A stretch of 42,630 bases of DNA. It comes from a virus. Under the pieces are notes generated by a model. The model worked only from the letters and a program-made list of their open reading frames with translations, was not told where the DNA came from and ran no database searches. Each line of letters starts with the position of its first letter. The first letter of the stretch is position 1. The stretch lies in IMG/VR virus record IMGVR_UViG_3300020201_000042, positions 1 to 42,630 of that record. One strand, given 5' to 3'. A program made the position numbers and the translations under genes. Positions 8,367 through 16,042 of the stretch are shown piece by piece.

Positions 8367-8492
8367 ATAGGAACCAAAATGAAAAGAAATATGATTGGTA
8401 ATGCAGTCGCGGCAGATATGCAGGAACTGCTTCGCAGCCAAGAGTTTGAGAGTCTTTTCTCAAAAAGCTTCAAAAAGGAAGCCTCGTTGACT
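8367..8492 (+). repeat. Copy 1 of duplicated 126-bp leader cassette
   Basis: This 126-bp stretch matches 14825-14950 with a single base difference (codon 21: CAA Gln here, CCA Pro there). It comprises the ribosome-binding site region (ATAGGAACC), the ATG and the first 38 codons. Similarity stops abruptly on both sides. Confidence 0.95.
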
Positions 8493-8972
8493 GTTGAGGT
8501 ATCATGCACCCACAAAGGTAAATGCAAAAGCGAAGATTGTACTCATGCAGAGGATTGTGGCGCGGCAACGGATTGCGCACCCTGTCCAGAAAAGAAGTTA
8601 GCAAATATTTATGACGTGTTGGGTTATCTTATGAAAGTGTCGGAAGTGTTGGACGAGGTAGGTCTCAACCGTACCGCGGAACTTAGCTTAAAGCTCGCCG
8701 ATATGATTGTTGTTGAGGCGAAAAAGAAATCAGAAGAAGACGACAAAAAATCTAAAAAAGATCCGAAAGCAAAAGACGCAGATAAGGCTGGCGCAAAGTC
8801 AAAGGATCCGAAAGCAAAAGACGCAGATAAGGCTGGCGCAAAGTCAAAGGATCCGAAAGCAAAAGACGCAGATAAAGCAAAGGATCCTAAAGCAAAGGAT
8901 GCCGATAAAGCAAAAGATGCAAAGTCTAAAGCTGACGCAAAAGATAAAAAAGAAGAGTTAAAAAAAAAGTAG
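8379..8972 (+). CDS. Leader-bearing Cys-rich / Lys-Asp-Ala repeat protein, probable internal virion protein
   Basis: 197 residues in three parts. Residues 1-38 are the leader shared almost exactly with the 14837 protein, ending in SFKKEASLT. Residues about 39-70 are Cys-rich (CTHKGKCKSEDCTHAEDC and more), resembling a small metal-binding or disulfide cluster. Residues about 74-110 are a helical hairpin (YLMKVSEVLDEVGLNRTAEL) like those in several neighbours. The rest is a highly charged tail of repeated DPKAKDADKAG units, polycationic overall. The gene follows the scaffold by 23 nt and ends just before a terminator. A shared N-terminal leader next to a prohead protease recalls the capsid-targeting sequences of T4 internal proteins. 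I infer packaging in the head; a Lys-rich tail would suit DNA binding. Confidence 0.75.
   Translation: MKRNMIGNAVAADMQELLRSQEFESLFSKSFKKEASLTVEVSCTHKGKCKSEDCTHAEDCGAATDCAPCPEKKLANIYDVLGYLMKVSEVLDEVGLNRTAELSLKLADMIVVEAKKKSEEDDKKSKKDPKAKDADKAGAKSKDPKAKDADKAGAKSKDPKAKDADKAKDPKAKDADKAKDAKSKADAKDKKEELKKK
8760..8890 (+). repeat. 45-bp tandem repeat (DPKAKDADKAGAKSK)
   Basis: Two perfect 45-bp units (8760-8804, 8805-8849) and degenerate shorter copies afterwards encode a Lys/Ala/Asp repeat at the C-terminus of the leader-bearing protein. Confidence 0.9.
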
Positions 8973-8995
8973 CAAATAAATACTTTTCGGAAAAG

Positions 8996-9026
8996 GCTCG
9001 TCAGGATTTTCCTGGCGGGCTTTTTT
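8996..9026 (+). terminator. Rho-independent terminator
   Basis: GCTCGTCAGGA pairs with TCCTGGCGGGC around a short TTT loop (G-U pairs allowed), followed directly by six T. It closes the capsid-scaffold and leader-protein unit. Confidence 0.85.
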
Positions 9027-9079
9027 CATTTGCACAAGAAACGTCTTATGATCTCACCCGAACAATTCAAAACGCTTCC

Positions 9080-9424
9080 ATGACCCCTCAACACGGTATT
9101 ATTAATTTTACTGATGAATTGAAACGCTATAATGAGCAAAATTTATCTAAAAACAAACAAATTGAATCATTTCATTTGATTGTACAGGTGAATAAGAGCA
9201 ATGACGTTGAATTGGTGAGAATCGCTGTCGATCCGACTCCATCATCACTTCCGGCCGCACATATTCTACCAGATTTAGAAAATATAAAAATTAATCTTAC
9301 TAAAACCATTCCTGCATATTTTAGTAAATTCTACGAAACATTGAATCAAGTCAGAGCCGGAACATATGATTGCATGTATGAGATCCCGGTATCTCAATCT
9401 GATCAACGTGTTTCGGGCAAATGA
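9080..9424 (+). CDS. Small protein of unknown function
   Basis: 114 residues, no recognised fold; mixed alpha/beta prediction by eye, no membrane segment. The ATG at 9080 has no clear Shine-Dalgarno site. It overlaps the TGA of an 11-codon mini-ORF (ATG 9048 to TGA 9083), so initiation could be coupled to that short leader peptide. It is the first gene after the terminator at 8996-9026 and thus probably begins a new transcript. Function cannot be inferred. Confidence 0.6.
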   Translation: MTPQHGIINFTDELKRYNEQNLSKNKQIESFHLIVQVNKSNDVELVRIAVDPTPSSLPAAHILPDLENIKINLTKTIPAYFSKFYETLNQVRAGTYDCMYEIPVSQSDQRVSGK

Positions 9425-9451
9425 TATAGAGACTATGAGGAAAATATCAAC

Positions 9452-9649
9452 ATGACCATAGCTAATGAATTAGAAGCTGCGATGCAGCAAAATCTTCAAG
9501 AATCTGACGCAAAAGAATCTAATGTTTTGATTGTTTCGGCAATGGAAAAATTGGATCGCGCGGCAGAGCGGCTTGATCGTCAAGGGTACCGATCTTCTTC
9601 TGAGGTCGTTACTCGTTTGCTTGAAAGTTTAGGTGAAAAATGTTTTTAA
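9452..9649 (+). CDS. Small helical-hairpin protein
   Basis: 65 residues, ATG 9452 with a GAGGAAAA site upstream. It contains a helix-turn-helix hairpin of the form AMEKLDRAAERLDRQGYRSS, then EVVTRLLESL. The same pattern (helix, LDxxG turn, second helix with Ala and Leu) recurs in the 8379, 9640, 10758 and 14837 proteins. The last codons overlap the next gene by 10 nt. The role is unknown; it may be an interaction module of virion core proteins. Confidence 0.65.
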   Translation: MTIANELEAAMQQNLQESDAKESNVLIVSAMEKLDRAAERLDRQGYRSSSEVVTRLLESLGEKCF

Positions 9650-9984
9650 AGAAATCATCCGCCAACGAAATGGCACAGCATATGCAGGATCGGCTGATTG
9701 ATAATCAGTCAAAAGATTATACCGAAACCGTTGCATTGTTACGAAGTGCCTTGACGGACCTTCAATCATCAGGGTTAGTCAGGGAAGCCGAAACATTATC
9801 TATATTGATTGATAAAATCAAACCTGAATCGGATCAGGAAGTTACTAATCTTTTGGAAACCGGAACACTGTTTCCTAGAAAAGATTATGCCGATTCTAAA
9901 GATGAAAAGATAGATACTGACCTTGAAATTTCTCAAGAAGAATTAGAAGAGGTTGAGAGGCTTTTAGATTTTGAAGACGAATAA
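9640..9984 (+). CDS. Small acidic helical protein
   Basis: 114 residues. The ATG at 9640 sits within the end of the previous gene. The first half has the same hairpin pattern (LLRSALTDLQSSGLVREAE, then LSILIDKI). The second half is strongly acidic (SQEELEEVERLLDFEDE at the end). No enzyme motif is visible. The acidic tail may pair with basic partners such as the Lys-rich internal protein; that is speculation. Confidence 0.65.
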   Translation: MFLKKSSANEMAQHMQDRLIDNQSKDYTETVALLRSALTDLQSSGLVREAETLSILIDKIKPESDQEVTNLLETGTLFPRKDYADSKDEKIDTDLEISQEELEEVERLLDFEDE

Positions 9985-10005
9985 TTTTTAGACGGGCAAG
10001 TAAAT

Positions 10006-10698
10006 ATGGCATTTAGATTAATTCAGATAGGCAATAGTCTCCCGTTTTCTTTTATTGTTGATCCTAGTTCAGAATTTGAAGGCGGGATGATTGCCCAACT
10101 AACCACATCAGGCAATCAGATTGTATGCGGAGTTAGCGATGGTCGGGCACCCATAGGAATCATTGATGACATAAGAACACGGGCATTTACGGCACCTTCA
10201 TGGAACGAAACCGTAATAGCACCAGCCATGGGCGTCCTGAATAGTGCCGGAAAACTAGTCACACCGGTTGATGTCAAGATAGAACTGAAAAATCCAAATG
10301 TTATTCAATCCAGTTTTGCCTCCAGCATATCCATGGCATTGAATGCTAGAAATGGAGTCGTGACGTTTGTCGCGGGAACAGAGTTGAATTTTGACCAGGC
10401 CGGTTCCGGAACACCCGATTCCATTCGAGCTATAGTTAATTATCGTTATCAAATACCAAATATTATCGGAGACGATTCCACACAAGGGTCAGGAAGAGTA
10501 ACGGTTTGGTTTCAGCGGTTCATCGGTAGTACTGATATGTATGAAACGAATCAGGTCTATATGTTGAATTCGAATTTATTTGTAAGCGAGAATGGTCTCC
10601 TCACGACGAGACAGCCAACGACTCACCATCCAGCCGTAGCGATCGTCACCGGTCCCCCTTCATCGGTCCTGGGATCGCTTGAATTTCTTTGGTATTAA
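10006..10698 (+). CDS. Capsid decoration-like protein, paralogue of the 16199 product
   Basis: 230 residues, beta-rich. The second half matches the 16199 protein in order and spacing: GSGRVTVWFQ against GSGKVTCWNR, then an L/LYVS..GLLT segment (LFVSENGLLTTRQ against LYVSPAGLLTPNS), then a final strand pattern ending in LEFLWY against FHWLGK. The start (GVSDGRAPIGIIDD) resembles repeated GV..G.IDD turns of phage surface beta proteins. By position and relation to a gene placed next to the capsid gene, I infer a minor capsid-surface protein. The start at 10006 is preceded by a weak GGGCAAG site. Confidence 0.6.
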   Translation: MAFRLIQIGNSLPFSFIVDPSSEFEGGMIAQLTTSGNQIVCGVSDGRAPIGIIDDIRTRAFTAPSWNETVIAPAMGVLNSAGKLVTPVDVKIELKNPNVIQSSFASSISMALNARNGVVTFVAGTELNFDQAGSGTPDSIRAIVNYRYQIPNIIGDDSTQGSGRVTVWFQRFIGSTDMYETNQVYMLNSNLFVSENGLLTTRQPTTHHPAVAIVTGPPSSVLGSLEFLWY

Positions 10699-10757
10699 AT
10701 TAATATATTATTTTAACTTGGATAATAAAGTATAACAGATGAATCGTGGAGATAATT

Positions 10758-11102
10758 ATGAATGATGTAAAATCAAATGTTCTGGTTTTATGCGCAAAAC
10801 TAAGAGAAGACGGTTTTGAACGGCATGCTGCTAACCTTGAAACGAAACTACTAAGCTATATAAAAGCATCTTCCGCGGCATCACTTTATAATATTCAGGA
10901 TGAAACCGGAGAAGAATTGCTTGAACTGGCTCATCCGGAAGGATCGGTTGAGATCATTCCGGCCAAGGATGATAATGGACTTATGATGGGTCAGCTGGAT
11001 CAGCATAAAAAAATTCTTCTGACAATTAAGTCTGCGTCCTTTCAAAAAGATAAAAACAGAACCATTAAAATGGTTATGGCGGCTCTTAATGATTCCGAAT
11101 AA
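10758..11102 (+). CDS. Small protein with helical hairpin, unknown function
   Basis: The frame is open from GTG 10746, but ATG 10758 is chosen because GGAG at 10748-10751 gives a good ribosome-binding site. 114 residues. The N-terminus carries the recurring hairpin (LCAKLREDGFERHAANLETK) followed by YIKASSAAS, similar to the K-x-A motifs in other proteins of this region. The remainder is a compact alpha/beta segment with no known signature. It overlaps the next gene by 14 nt. The AT-rich gap before it (10699-10745) could hold a promoter. Confidence 0.65.
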   Translation: MNDVKSNVLVLCAKLREDGFERHAANLETKLLSYIKASSAASLYNIQDETGEELLELAHPEGSVEIIPAKDDNGLMMGQLDQHKKILLTIKSASFQKDKNRTIKMVMAALNDSE

Positions 11103-12303
11103 AGTTGCGGCAGGAAGTAATAATACACCCGGAGCAACAGGGGCCAGCGGAGCAACAGGGGCCAGCGGAGCAACAGAGGCCAGCGGAGCAACAGGGGCCA
11201 GCGGAGCAACAGGGGCCAGCGGAGCAACAGGAGTAAGTGGAACTACTGGAGCCAGCGGAGCCACAGGAGGAGCCGGACCTGCAAGTAGTGGTGGTCGTGC
11301 TGCCCCATCCAATTCAGTTAATGAGATGCAAAGAAAACTCCTTGAGCTTCATAGTTTGATCCAAGCAAATGATGTTTTCAATGCCGCGACCAGACCTACG
11401 GAAGGCCAATATGCAATGGCATTTGATGCGGCCAAAGCAAAATACCAAAATTTTATGTCGTACCTGCTGACCAATTACGTAACGTCGGATCAGGGAAGAC
11501 AATACGATAACGATCCAGAATCTATCCAGGGCTCAGGACGTGAGCGGCAAGTAGGGCCGGTTCCGGGTCAAGCCGGATCATGGAAGCGCAGGCCAACAGA
11601 TAATCTTAGTTATTTTCTCGATGATATCAAATCTGTAGGCAAACATAACCAGTCTGATGAGCAATCTCCTGATGGTCTGTGGGGACCCAGAACAAACAAT
11701 TCTTTGAATAATACTGCCGCGTTTGCCAAGGGCATGGTCAGTATGTTCAAGGAAATGAAGTTTGAAAATAACATATTAAATGATGCTCAGGCTGATTCAA
11801 TGAGTAAATTGATTCCGCCGGATCCAAAAAAGTTAAGTCTTGATGATTCAGAACGCGCGACAAGACTTCTTCCTTACCTCAACGCAACTGTCATGCTTTT
11901 CAAAACGTTCCGAGACCGAATTACAACGGGATCGATGAAAGATGTCGTGGGAGGAAAAACTCCTATGGGTAAGGGAGTGAACCAGGCCAGCACTCTAGAA
12001 AAAGCTCTTGGCAATAATCTAGAACGATACAAAGCAATTAAGGATTCACCTCTCAATAATAAATCAGGTCAACCAATAGCTATTCCGGGAGTCTTTACTA
12101 CTAAGGGCCAGCCTGTTCCGGGATCCAATCCTGTACGGATCCGGTATGTTAATCTTGAGAACAAATCAACTTTTTCTGATTATTTAAAAAATAACATTAG
12201 AGTCCAGGATGGAGCAGATGTCAGGTCGGTCAAGAACGGACCTGAGTTATTAGCCATTTTCAACACTATATACGGCATAGTGCAGGATTCATTCAGAACC
12301 TAA
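11089..12303 (+). CDS. Collagen-like protein with PGB-like motif
   Basis: 404 residues. Residues about 14-65 are collagen-type Gly-X-Y triplets (GATGASGATGAS and variants), with one Gly replaced by Glu (GATEAS). The remainder is helical and unrecognised, except for SPDGLWGPRTNNSLNN, which resembles the DGxWGPxTxxAL core of peptidoglycan-binding type 1 domains. The start ATG overlaps the previous gene by 14 nt; no other good start precedes the triplets. Collagen-like stretches are known in phage fibres as trimeric stalks. Located among core-protein genes, this could be a trimeric virion protein. Role not determined. Confidence 0.7.
   Translation: MIPNKVAAGSNNTPGATGASGATGASGATEASGATGASGATGASGATGVSGTTGASGATGGAGPASSGGRAAPSNSVNEMQRKLLELHSLIQANDVFNAATRPTEGQYAMAFDAAKAKYQNFMSYLLTNYVTSDQGRQYDNDPESIQGSGRERQVGPVPGQAGSWKRRPTDNLSYFLDDIKSVGKHNQSDEQSPDGLWGPRTNNSLNNTAAFAKGMVSMFKEMKFENNILNDAQADSMSKLIPPDPKKLSLDDSERATRLLPYLNATVMLFKTFRDRITTGSMKDVVGGKTPMGKGVNQASTLEKALGNNLERYKAIKDSPLNNKSGQPIAIPGVFTTKGQPVPGSNPVRIRYVNLENKSTFSDYLKNNIRVQDGADVRSVKNGPELLAIFNTIYGIVQDSFRT
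11131..11274 (+). repeat. Eight 18-bp collagen-coding repeats
   Basis: Eight consecutive 18-bp units with consensus ggagcaacaggggccagc encode GATGAS. Units 1, 2, 4 and 5 are identical, unit 3 has one change, and units 6-8 have diverged. This suggests recent slippage expansion. Confidence 0.9.
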
Positions 12304-12319
12304 TAGATCGGACAGCGCG

Positions 12320-13618
12320 ATGTCTTTCATTACAAAAGATACTTCACTTATAAATCAGCTGCTCAGAATAGCGCAGCAGGCAGATCCGTCTGACGGAACT
12401 ATCGTAACGGGTTTGCTGGATAAGCTGAAATCTGAATTTCAAACGGTACAGATTGAAGGAGACACGACTGGACAGCAGGCCAGCTCTGTCACACCGACGT
12501 TTGATGATCTTTTCAATCTTAATGCATTTTTGACATTTATTGGAATAAATCCCCTCGTAATGGATAATATGCGTTTGGTTTGGTTGCGAAGAGAAATTGA
12601 TGGCAAGATAACGTTTGAATCGGCTGGAGATCGAGATAATCAATACACGTTATACCCGAAAGACCAACCTGCATTCAAGATATACATGGAAGGAATCAAA
12701 CAATATCTTGAATATTTAGTAAAAGAAGCCGTTCAGGAATATGACGAGGCGAATAAAAAGGATGAAAAATCCGACGAAACTACAAAGGCAAGACTTTATT
12801 GGGTAGCAGTTAATAAACTTATTACTCAGGCAAATAAGCAATTATCCTTGGGAATAAATATTAATGAAGTTTTTCAGGGACAAAGCGCTGATAAACCTGA
12901 AGGTCAGGCTTTGGCCGTTACGAAAGGAACTAAGCAAGAGGCATCAGGGTCGGGCAGTCCTGGCACGGCGGCCGGGCCGGATACTGTTGAAACTTCTGTT
13001 CCGGTTCCGACCGGCCCTAACGGAAACATTACGACGGAACCCATTAGTGAGCAGAATCCAGTAATTGCTAAACTCGGAACAGAACCGTTGCAAATAGATG
13101 AACTAGATTTACAGCTTATTATTAATTACTGTGATATAGTTAAAGCTTTTTTGCAAGATAAAGGTTTTTCTAATCTTATTTCTCTAATGTACCAAAAACC
13201 AATTGGCACAAGCACATCATATCAGCTTATAATTAATAGACTGGCTATTATTAATACACAGATTCAGAGTATCGAGGCAAATATCAGAACCGTAATGGCT
13301 AATTATTTATCTGATACAAAAATTCCGATCTCTCGTGTAGAAGCTCGCGGAGGCGAAGATTTATTGAAGAATTTCGGCCTTTTGCTTAAAAGCAATGAGA
13401 AACCATTGCGTGGGCGCGGTGCAGATATTGCCAATACGGTATCGCACTTGCGTTCAATAATACAATTGGTATTGATGGTTAATCGTAACATAACAATCAA
13501 GCCTAGTTTTATCAGTACTCAAGATTCAGTTGGTAATTATTGGATTCAAGCACTAAATAAAGTAATGTATGCGGCTCAGGGAGCGCAAACTCAGGAACAA
13601 GCTACGTTGCGTCTTTGA
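12320..13618 (+). CDS. Structural-region protein of unknown function
   Basis: 432 residues, mostly helical, with a flexible Gly/Pro/Thr linker near residues 205-245 (GSGSPGTAAGPDTVE and PVPTGPNGN) separating two helical halves. No catalytic motif, signal or membrane segment is evident. The N-terminus LINQLLRIAQQADPSDG resembles short helices at the start of other proteins here. It lies between the collagen-like protein and a membrane-segment protein. It is likely a virion or core component by context only. Confidence 0.65.
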   Translation: MSFITKDTSLINQLLRIAQQADPSDGTIVTGLLDKLKSEFQTVQIEGDTTGQQASSVTPTFDDLFNLNAFLTFIGINPLVMDNMRLVWLRREIDGKITFESAGDRDNQYTLYPKDQPAFKIYMEGIKQYLEYLVKEAVQEYDEANKKDEKSDETTKARLYWVAVNKLITQANKQLSLGININEVFQGQSADKPEGQALAVTKGTKQEASGSGSPGTAAGPDTVETSVPVPTGPNGNITTEPISEQNPVIAKLGTEPLQIDELDLQLIINYCDIVKAFLQDKGFSNLISLMYQKPIGTSTSYQLIINRLAIINTQIQSIEANIRTVMANYLSDTKIPISRVEARGGEDLLKNFGLLLKSNEKPLRGRGADIANTVSHLRSIIQLVLMVNRNITIKPSFISTQDSVGNYWIQALNKVMYAAQGAQTQEQATLRL

Positions 13619-13638
13619 CGCGGCAACAGGAGTGCGGG

Positions 13639-14676
13639 ATGCTAGATATTGAATATATTGCTGATTCAATAAATATTGAATCGTTTGCTAGATCCGATCA
13701 GTTCATTAAAACGGCTGATGCTGGCGTATGGTCCTGGATAAGTTCAAAAGTACAGGATGCGATTCATTGGGATCCAAACAATCCTGGCGCGAGTCTGTTG
13801 AGTCTGTCCGGACAGGTTCTGTTTTATACAATCATGCCGTGGTGGTTAGGCGTGCTGGTGGAAGCCGGAATGGAACTTTTAGGATTAAACCCTACAAAGA
13901 TTGCAGAAGATATTCTTAAAAAGCTAGCTGAAATGATGAACAATGGTGATGTGAAGTCAAAAGGAATTTCACAAGCCGTAAATAGCGTGGTTGATGAAAA
14001 AATTGGCGGTGGAAGCAGCGCTGACGATGGTCAGGATAAAATTGCAGAATCTCGACGCGTATTTGCAGAATCTAGACGCGTATTTGCTCAAATGACTCTT
14101 TTGAAACAGACCATAAATGACCAAGTTACTAAAACTGGTGGAGTCGCGACAGAAGTAGTAAAAGAAGGTCTTTCAAAATTTGTTCCATTGACTGGAATTA
14201 AAGGATTTATTGCCAAGATATTAAAATTTCTATTTAAAACATTACTCATGAAAACAGCGGCACATTATACGGCTGCCGTAGCAGAACCAATAGTAGGTCC
14301 GGCCATCAGATCTATCGTGACTCCTAAGAAAAAACTAAAATCAACAAATTTTGGTGAAACAAAAGAGGATCCGAATTGGGCTGCCCCGGTACGTTTTGAT
14401 CAAATTCCGAACCTTATTATGTCGTGGGTTTATCAAGCCTATCCTGAGCTCGGATCTACTGAACTAAAAAATAAAACAGAATCAGCAGTAGCGGGGTCTG
14501 GAAAATTCAGAACTCTTCTTCAAGAGATACGTTCAGAAAATTCAAAAAATAATATTCCAAATTCTACCTTCATACCACTGGAAGTTGATGGAAAATCTAT
14601 AAGAAGCAAAGCTGATGTTGTTAATTTCTTTATAGAAGATGTGGCGAATCAAATCGGTTACACCACAACGGGCTAG
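13639..14676 (+). CDS. Membrane-active or internal virion protein, unknown function
   Basis: The frame opens at TTG 13615, but ATG 13639 follows AGGAG (13628-13632), so I place the start there (345 residues). Near the N-terminus is DQFIKTADAG. Two hydrophobic stretches are visible: LLSLSGQVLFYTIMPWWLGV (about 50-70) and IKGFIAKILKFLFKTLLM (about 190-210). Between them is a charged region with a perfect 21-bp duplication giving AESRRVF twice. No enzyme signature. Hydrophobic helices in a head-region protein suggest an ejected protein that contacts membranes (inference). Confidence 0.65.
   Translation: MLDIEYIADSINIESFARSDQFIKTADAGVWSWISSKVQDAIHWDPNNPGASLLSLSGQVLFYTIMPWWLGVLVEAGMELLGLNPTKIAEDILKKLAEMMNNGDVKSKGISQAVNSVVDEKIGGGSSADDGQDKIAESRRVFAESRRVFAQMTLLKQTINDQVTKTGGVATEVVKEGLSKFVPLTGIKGFIAKILKFLFKTLLMKTAAHYTAAVAEPIVGPAIRSIVTPKKKLKSTNFGETKEDPNWAAPVRFDQIPNLIMSWVYQAYPELGSTELKNKTESAVAGSGKFRTLLQEIRSENSKNNIPNSTFIPLEVDGKSIRSKADVVNFFIEDVANQIGYTTTG
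14044..14085 (+). repeat. 21-bp tandem duplication
   Basis: Two 21-bp units (14044-14064, 14065-14085) differ by one base and encode AESRRVF twice in the linker of the membrane-segment protein. Confidence 0.9.
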
Positions 14677-14715
14677 ATAGATTCTACTACAAATTAACTA
14701 TAAATATAGGTTATC

Positions 14716-14859
14716 ATGAAAAGCGAAATTTTTGAAGAATATGCAAAACTTGCCCGTGAACGTGGTCTGGATGGTCTCGTAAAGACTGCCAGAAAGAAAG
14801 ATAAAGAAGAGATCAGCACGATCGATAGGAACCAAAATGAAAAGAAATATGATTGGTAA
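14716..14859 (+). CDS. Short ORF, possible remnant of displaced N-terminus
   Basis: 47 codons: ATG 14716, weak AGG site, TAA at 14857-14859. The start MKSEIFEEYAKLARERGL continues to GLVKTARKKDKEE, a plausible small core-protein sequence with the K-x-A motif. From 14825 on it runs into the duplicated cassette in another frame, so its last residues (DRNQNEKKYDW) are a by-product of that cassette. I infer either a genuine small gene overlapping the next one, or the old N-terminus of the 14837 gene separated when the cassette was inserted. It is preceded by TATAAATA at 14699-14706, similar to T4-type late promoters, although it is very close to the start. Confidence 0.5.
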   Translation: MKSEIFEEYAKLARERGLDGLVKTARKKDKEEISTIDRNQNEKKYDW

Positions 14860-14950
14860 TGCAGTCGCGGCAGATATGCAGGAACTGCTTCGCAGCCCAG
14901 AGTTTGAGAGTCTTTTCTCAAAAAGCTTCAAAAAGGAAGCCTCGTTGACT
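14825..14950 (+). repeat. Copy 2 of duplicated 126-bp leader cassette
   Basis: It matches 8367-8492 except at one base. The cassette supplies the ribosome-binding region, start codon and first 38 codons of the 14837 gene and interrupts the 14716 frame. Confidence 0.95.
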
Positions 14951-16042
14951 ATGGAGCAGGCTCATCCAGAACCTGCCGTTATTCTACCGGCACATGATAA
15001 AATCAATGGTTTGGTTGAAAATGAGATGGAGCGCCAAAACATTAATATAAACGTTATTCGTGATAAAAAGTTTCATGTATTTTATAGTCACAAGTATGCT
15101 GCGGATCAGCTTTCAATGGAGCTGATCCGGATAGCCAATGATCTTGATAATCGTGATAAAACAGAGCTTAGAAGTTTAGCTGATGAGTGTTTGAATAAAC
15201 TATCACCAATTAAAAAAGAAGCAATCGGCCCTCTTGCAATCGTAGCCGGTGCAGCAGCAGCCATTTTGGGCACCATTTGGGTATACCAACATATTTCTTC
15301 AGCCAATCAAGGACTGACGGTTTCGCTACAAGATGCAATCTCTAAATTAGATAATTTGAAGGATGATTCTGATTTCGGCGAAAATACATTGAAACAAGAA
15401 TTTAAAACAAATTTACAACAATTTAAAAATGAACTTTCTAGTTTATTGGCTGAAACGAAACAATTTGAATCGATAAAATCAAAAGTATTTATGCCAAGCT
15501 CCCATAAACAACTTATGGACATGGGCAAAACATTAGGTGCGGAAGCCAAAGCCAGTGTCACTAAATTTAGTGAAAATTTAAAAGAACGCGGTGAGAAAAT
15601 AACTGATTTCATTGATATGTTAGGAAATACAGAATATGTTAGATCACAGATACAAGATGAATCAGTAGTACGACAGATTATGGGTCCATTAAAAGATCTT
15701 TGGTCTGGAAAAGGAAAATGGTCATTGATGAGTGATGATTTCGAGAGACTTCAGATGTCGCTAAAGTCTCTTGCCGAAGCAATCAATTCTACTAATGATT
15801 TATTGGAAAATAGACTGGCAGCGTTTCAAGAGAAAGCAGCAGAAACGATTGTTAATCGCGAAAAGAAAAAAGAAGAATCTGAAAAGAAAAAAGAAGAAGC
15901 TAAAAAGAAAGAAACGGCTCCTCCACAAATTCCAGGTGATGAAGAGGCTCCCGCAACAACTGTTCCGGCAAATGACAACACTCAAGCAGAACCTAATGAA
16001 CTTGAGCAGGCAGATCGTGCGTTTCAAAATTGGCAACGGTAA
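14837..16042 (+). CDS. Leader-bearing protein with one membrane helix, probable internal virion protein
   Basis: 401 residues. Residues 1-38 are the leader shared with the 8379 protein. A second possible start, Met39 (MEQAHPEP), directly follows the leader. A helical hairpin (LIRIANDLDNRDKTELRSLA) leads to SPIKKEAIGP, directly followed by a hydrophobic segment (PLAIVAGAAAAILGTIWVY). Then comes a long helical region and a highly charged coiled coil (repeats of EKKKEE) with a Pro/Ala/Asn C-terminal tail. No catalytic motif. The K-K-E-A motif appears both in the leader and just before the membrane helix, so maturation cleavage could expose that helix (inference). It is the last gene before the structured leader of the 16199 unit. 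Confidence 0.75.
   Translation: MKRNMIGNAVAADMQELLRSPEFESLFSKSFKKEASLTMEQAHPEPAVILPAHDKINGLVENEMERQNININVIRDKKFHVFYSHKYAADQLSMELIRIANDLDNRDKTELRSLADECLNKLSPIKKEAIGPLAIVAGAAAAILGTIWVYQHISSANQGLTVSLQDAISKLDNLKDDSDFGENTLKQEFKTNLQQFKNELSSLLAETKQFESIKSKVFMPSSHKQLMDMGKTLGAEAKASVTKFSENLKERGEKITDFIDMLGNTEYVRSQIQDESVVRQIMGPLKDLWSGKGKWSLMSDDFERLQMSLKSLAEAINSTNDLLENRLAAFQEKAAETIVNREKKKEESEKKKEEAKKKETAPPQIPGDEEAPATTVPANDNTQAEPNELEQADRAFQNWQR

Noticed and set aside
10881-11312. Minus-strand Pro/Val/Ala/Leu-rich ORF
   Set aside because: It is the antisense shadow of the collagen-coding 18-bp repeats.
14699-14706. TATAAATA as a T4-type late promoter
   Set aside because: An exact match to the T4 late box but only 10 bases before ATG 14716, and similar AT-rich strings occur in other gaps without the full motif; I do not call it a promoter.
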